Origin: Hydractinia symbiolongicarpus
Taxonomy: Eukaryota; Cnidaria; Hydrozoa; Anthoathecata; Hydractiniidae
Length of the DNA: 64,000 bases
Reading direction: 5' to 3'
Assembly: GCF_029227915.1 (NCBI RefSeq)
Contig: NC_079882.1
Coordinates: 6,882,001-6,946,000 of the forward strand
In this document: positions 61,401 to 64,000 of the stretch, piece after piece
How positions within the stretch are numbered: position 1 is the first letter of the stretch
How the letters are laid out: every line of letters begins with the position of its first letter
Made by a program: the position numbers and the translations under genes
Notes under the pieces: model-generated
Databases searched by the model: none
What the model was told of the DNA's origin: nothing
The model's input: only the letters and a program-made list of their open reading frames with translations

Positions 61401-64000
61401 TTTCTATTAGGATTCGTGTTTTGAAGTGCGGGAAAAATTCACAGCCAAATTGCATCATGCGTTGGAAAGTTTGCAACTATCACTAGACTACATGGCTTTT
61501 TTTGTTCTTGTTGCTGTCGACCCCTCCAAGGAAAGAAAAACAAAGGTACTAAAGGTTATGTCATGAATTGTTTTTTAGGGAATAATTTTTCTGTGCTACA
61601 TAAGCTCTTTTTTACGTATATTTAGGTAAAACAAATGATCGCTAAAAATGCTCAAACAAGAAGAGACTATAGTAAGCTACACTCGACTGCAGCAGGTATG
61701 CCTAATTTTATATTTTAAATCGCTTACGATTAATATTTTTAGTACCCTTTGGAGTCATTTTTGCTAAAATATTTGAGATAAAGCGCATGTCATTAGTTGC
61801 GTGAAATTTAATTTGCATATCAAACTGTATTTCTGAAAAATTTGTGTTTATTTAACACCCTGACGCAAACAGATCCTGTGGTGGCCTTTAATAGGGGGAA
61901 AACACCTACAAAATGCTTGAAAAAGGTTTCAGCTTTTTGGTTATAAATAATGATAAAGAAGTTCTGGCAATTTTTCACATTTTCTTTTAGCTCGCCCTTA
62001 CGCAATTTTACCTGAGTACAGTGTACCATATGTTGTTCATCTTCTTGCACATCATCCAGACTTTAATCCAAAAGATGTCAAATCTCTACAGGAAGTGAAA
62101 GAGTAAGTATCTGAGGTGACAACACTATGTTGTAAATATGCTTATTTTGTGGTGGAACAATTTTTGCGTCAACTTGGTAATAAACTCTGTTTATCAATTT
62201 TAGATATTTGTGGTTCTATCTGGAGCCCATTATGGGTGCTAAAGCAGAGAATTACAGCTTTTTGAAAAAACTTTTGGAGAACATCAAACAAACGCGAGAC
62301 AAACAGGATCCTGACAATGAAACTGCAAACGAAGTATGTTTTTTGTCATCAATAAGTGACTGCATTGGCATACCTATTTTTATATTTTTGGATCAAATCA
62401 TGTTTGACCAACACTTCTCAGATTTTTCTGATAAATGAATTTTTCTGTTTTTTTTTTCTGCGGGCTGGTACTGTAATAATATTTATATTCAATTTTTTTT
62501 TTGCCGTGGGTATTGTAAAATTTACTATACAAATGTAAAAAAACCTATTAACCTGAATATCAATGGCTTTCTATTTTTAGAAAATGTATACGATATGCGA
62601 TCTTGCTGTCACGTGTATTATGACTAAGGTATGCAAAGAAGCTGTTTTGACATTTAAAGCAATCCTTAAATCATTTTAATCCTTCTGTTTGGATTTAGAA
62701 TCATACTTTTACGTTGAAAGACTTTCCTGGGAATCTTGTTTTACCGAGAAAGTTATTTATAGAAGATAAGGTAATTATTAAAAGTAGTTTTAAAAATATT
62801 CTTGTCTTCCTCATGTGCTTATTTTTTTACTTTAATGCAACTTTTTGGTATTTAGACTATAAATAGCACAAAAACATACCTTCCAAAGGGATTTATCTTT
62901 TCTCCAAAGGTAGGCATACTTTAGATTTTTTTTAATTTTTCATTCATCGAAACGGCTTCAATTGCTAAGGCTGAATCTTTGTTTAAAATTTTTAAAAATA
63001 TAAACGGCTAAAACTTAAACCTAATAATTTCTCGGTAGACGTAGAAAACAGTTATTTAAAAGAAGTTTTTTCTGATAAATGAGGACATCAATGTGAAAAA
63101 TAGCAAGTGTAGTTTAGCAAGCTAAAATCTTATAGATTTGAATATTAAGCTGGTTAACTTCATAACTTTGAGGCAGGATTCAATATTTTACCTTTAGCAA
63201 CTGTGGCTGAAATGGGAAATGAACTTGAGCAAGATTTTGCTAATGAGAAAAATTATTACATGCTATAACGATTCAGTTAATTGATTCTCTGTATACGTGT
63301 TAAAACCAATAAGATTTTACTGTAAAACATATTAACTTTGTTTAGAAGAAAGCACCTCCACTTGACGTCAAAGTGATCTCCCATAGTGACGACAAAAAGT
63401 AAGTTCAGACAACCAGTTAATATGTGGCTGGGAACTGTCACAAAAAGAACTGCTTTGTATGTTAAACTTTACGAAAATACTTATATACAAATATAAGTAC
63501 TTTGAAATCAGCAGTGCTATTAAAATAACATGGCTGACAAAATGTTCTAGCTAACCTTTTTTAAGCAACCACGATTACATGTCTCATAATTTTCCGTTTA
63601 AATAATAAAACTATTTAATGTTTACCGAAATTGTTAAATAATTATTACTGAAATTCAGTTGGAACTAATTCGTGCATTAATCTCAATGAATGTCAAAAAT
63701 GAAAAAATGTTTTAATACTTGGTAAAAAGTTTTCAGTTTTTCCATGAAATATATTGATTATTGAGAAAAATTTATAATAATAAAAGGTGAGAAATTTTGG
63801 CGATACTAATTCCTAGCCTGCACTTAGGTATCTCTGAAATATTAGAAATGTAAAAGATACCAAGGCAGCATCTTAAAATTTGACTGAAATTTTTCCAAAG
63901 CTTTGTAATAGATTAGATGTTGGCGACTGTGTAATTGAAGCTTTTCTAATGGAAGACAAATTCTTATTTGTGTAGGGTTTTGAATCCCATTTCTTTTATA
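49436..64000 (+). CDS. PDS5: PDS5 cohesin-associated protein homologue, 3'-partial, at least 33 exons
   Basis: PDS5 is a HEAT-repeat protein that binds cohesin's kleisin and controls release and maintenance of sister-chromatid cohesion. Exons: 49436-49528, 50065-50259, 50434-50520, 50604-50698, 50874-51000, 51249-51329, 51810-51950, 52146-52261, 52578-52675, 53280-53386, 54043-54081, 54489-54550, 56167-56238, 56418-56531, 56649-56681, 56756-56804, 56892-56946, 57515-57873, 58439-58529, 58717-58786, 59102-59225, 59341-59502, 59768-59845, 60408-60544, 60705-60828, 61411-61545, 61626-61695, 61991-62102, 62204-62333, 62581-62628, 62699-62770, 62856-62909, 63346-63398; possibly 63976 onward. All phases close (1,127 codons visible). 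Diagnostic blocks are CCLADLLRIYAPEPPF, VLLSVLPQLEFKLK, SRLRLAASLAMLKLVQ, ILPEYSVPYVVHLLAHHPDF and ENIKQTRDKQDPDNETANEK. The start MDESPSKKRRKAKFKEITTT follows an in-frame-free leader; a TAG/AAATAAG acceptor-like site just upstream hints at a 5' UTR intron. Acidic inserts occur at residues 616-628 and 791-815. The charged C-terminal tail is off the edge. Confidence 0.95.
54995..55037. repeat. Perfect 20-bp inverted repeat with 3-base loop
   Basis: The arm at 54995-55014 (starting CGAGAACGAA, ending TTTTCG) is exactly repeated inverted at 55018-55037 around the loop TAG. Transcribed with the PDS5 pre-mRNA, it would form a stable stem. The likely origin is the terminus of a foldback transposon or a recent palindromic duplication. 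Confidence 0.85.
55350..55580 (+). repeat. Two imperfect tandem units in PDS5 intron
   Basis: Both units contain GATGTCAC(C/T)AT, CATACTTTTTTTGTTA, a TTTCGTC / TTTTGTCG segment, then ACCAATTTTGGCCT, AAA(T/C)G(A/T)CATTTAGAT. Spacing is about 110-130 bases. They are non-coding. They could be an old tandem duplication within a repeat. Confidence 0.55.
63399..63975 (+). other. PDS5 intron after the last confident exon
   Basis: AT-rich sequence starting with the GTAAGT donor at 63399. An acceptor TTTGTGTAG ends at 63975, and the following bases continue the open phase as KVLNPISFI to the window edge. This is plausible as exon 34 but too short to confirm. Confidence 0.45.

Noticed and set aside
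1-64000. CRISPR arrays, operons, ribosome-binding sites or integrated viral genes
   Set aside because: Gene structure is eukaryotic throughout. Spaced direct-repeat arrays and capsid- or envelope-like reading frames were looked for and not seen.

Overview
This window is nuclear DNA from an AT-rich animal genome. The genes are split into many short exons with GT-AG introns, and the intergenic and intronic DNA is full of SINEs, LINE remnants and small foldback (MITE-like) elements. The style of the repeats, the compact introns and the strongly conserved metazoan proteins suggest a cnidarian, probably a hydrozoan. That placement is an inference from general appearance, not from a diagnostic marker. 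I see no prokaryotic features, CRISPR array, rRNA or intact tRNA gene.

Layout: (1) 1-7799 is intergenic, with foldback elements and a dead Tigger/pogo-type transposase fragment. (2) 7800-15097, minus strand: a five-exon gene for a 578-residue protein with a possible N-myristoylation signal. I do not recognise it. Its first intron holds a degenerate non-LTR retrotransposon and a MITE. (3) 17621-26350, minus strand: a complete 18-exon Host Cell Factor (HCFC1-type) gene, 1,246 residues. (4) 28367-41125, minus strand: a complete 19-exon ISWI/SMARCA5 remodeller ATPase gene, 1,031 residues. Its 5.2 kb first intron is a landing zone for mobile elements. (5) 41126-49435: an 8.3 kb intergenic region between the divergent ISWI and PDS5 genes, with SINE copies and reverse-transcriptase relics. 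(6) 49436 to the right edge, plus strand: a PDS5 cohesin-regulator gene with at least 33 exons. The final C-terminal tail lies outside the window.

Exon structures were built by hand. In every case the reading phase carried across each junction and the protein matched the family order. Three of the four genes act on chromatin: HCF1 is a transcription co-regulator scaffold, ISWI slides nucleosomes, and PDS5 regulates cohesin. ISWI and PDS5 are divergently arranged. ISWI has two good E2F-like sites near its start codon, consistent with S-phase-linked expression. I found no radically new system. The points most worth following are the unrecognised myristoylation-candidate protein, an HCF1 with neither known proteolytic-processing signal, an altered APDAP-region motif in PDS5, and several apparently uncatalogued SINE/MITE families.
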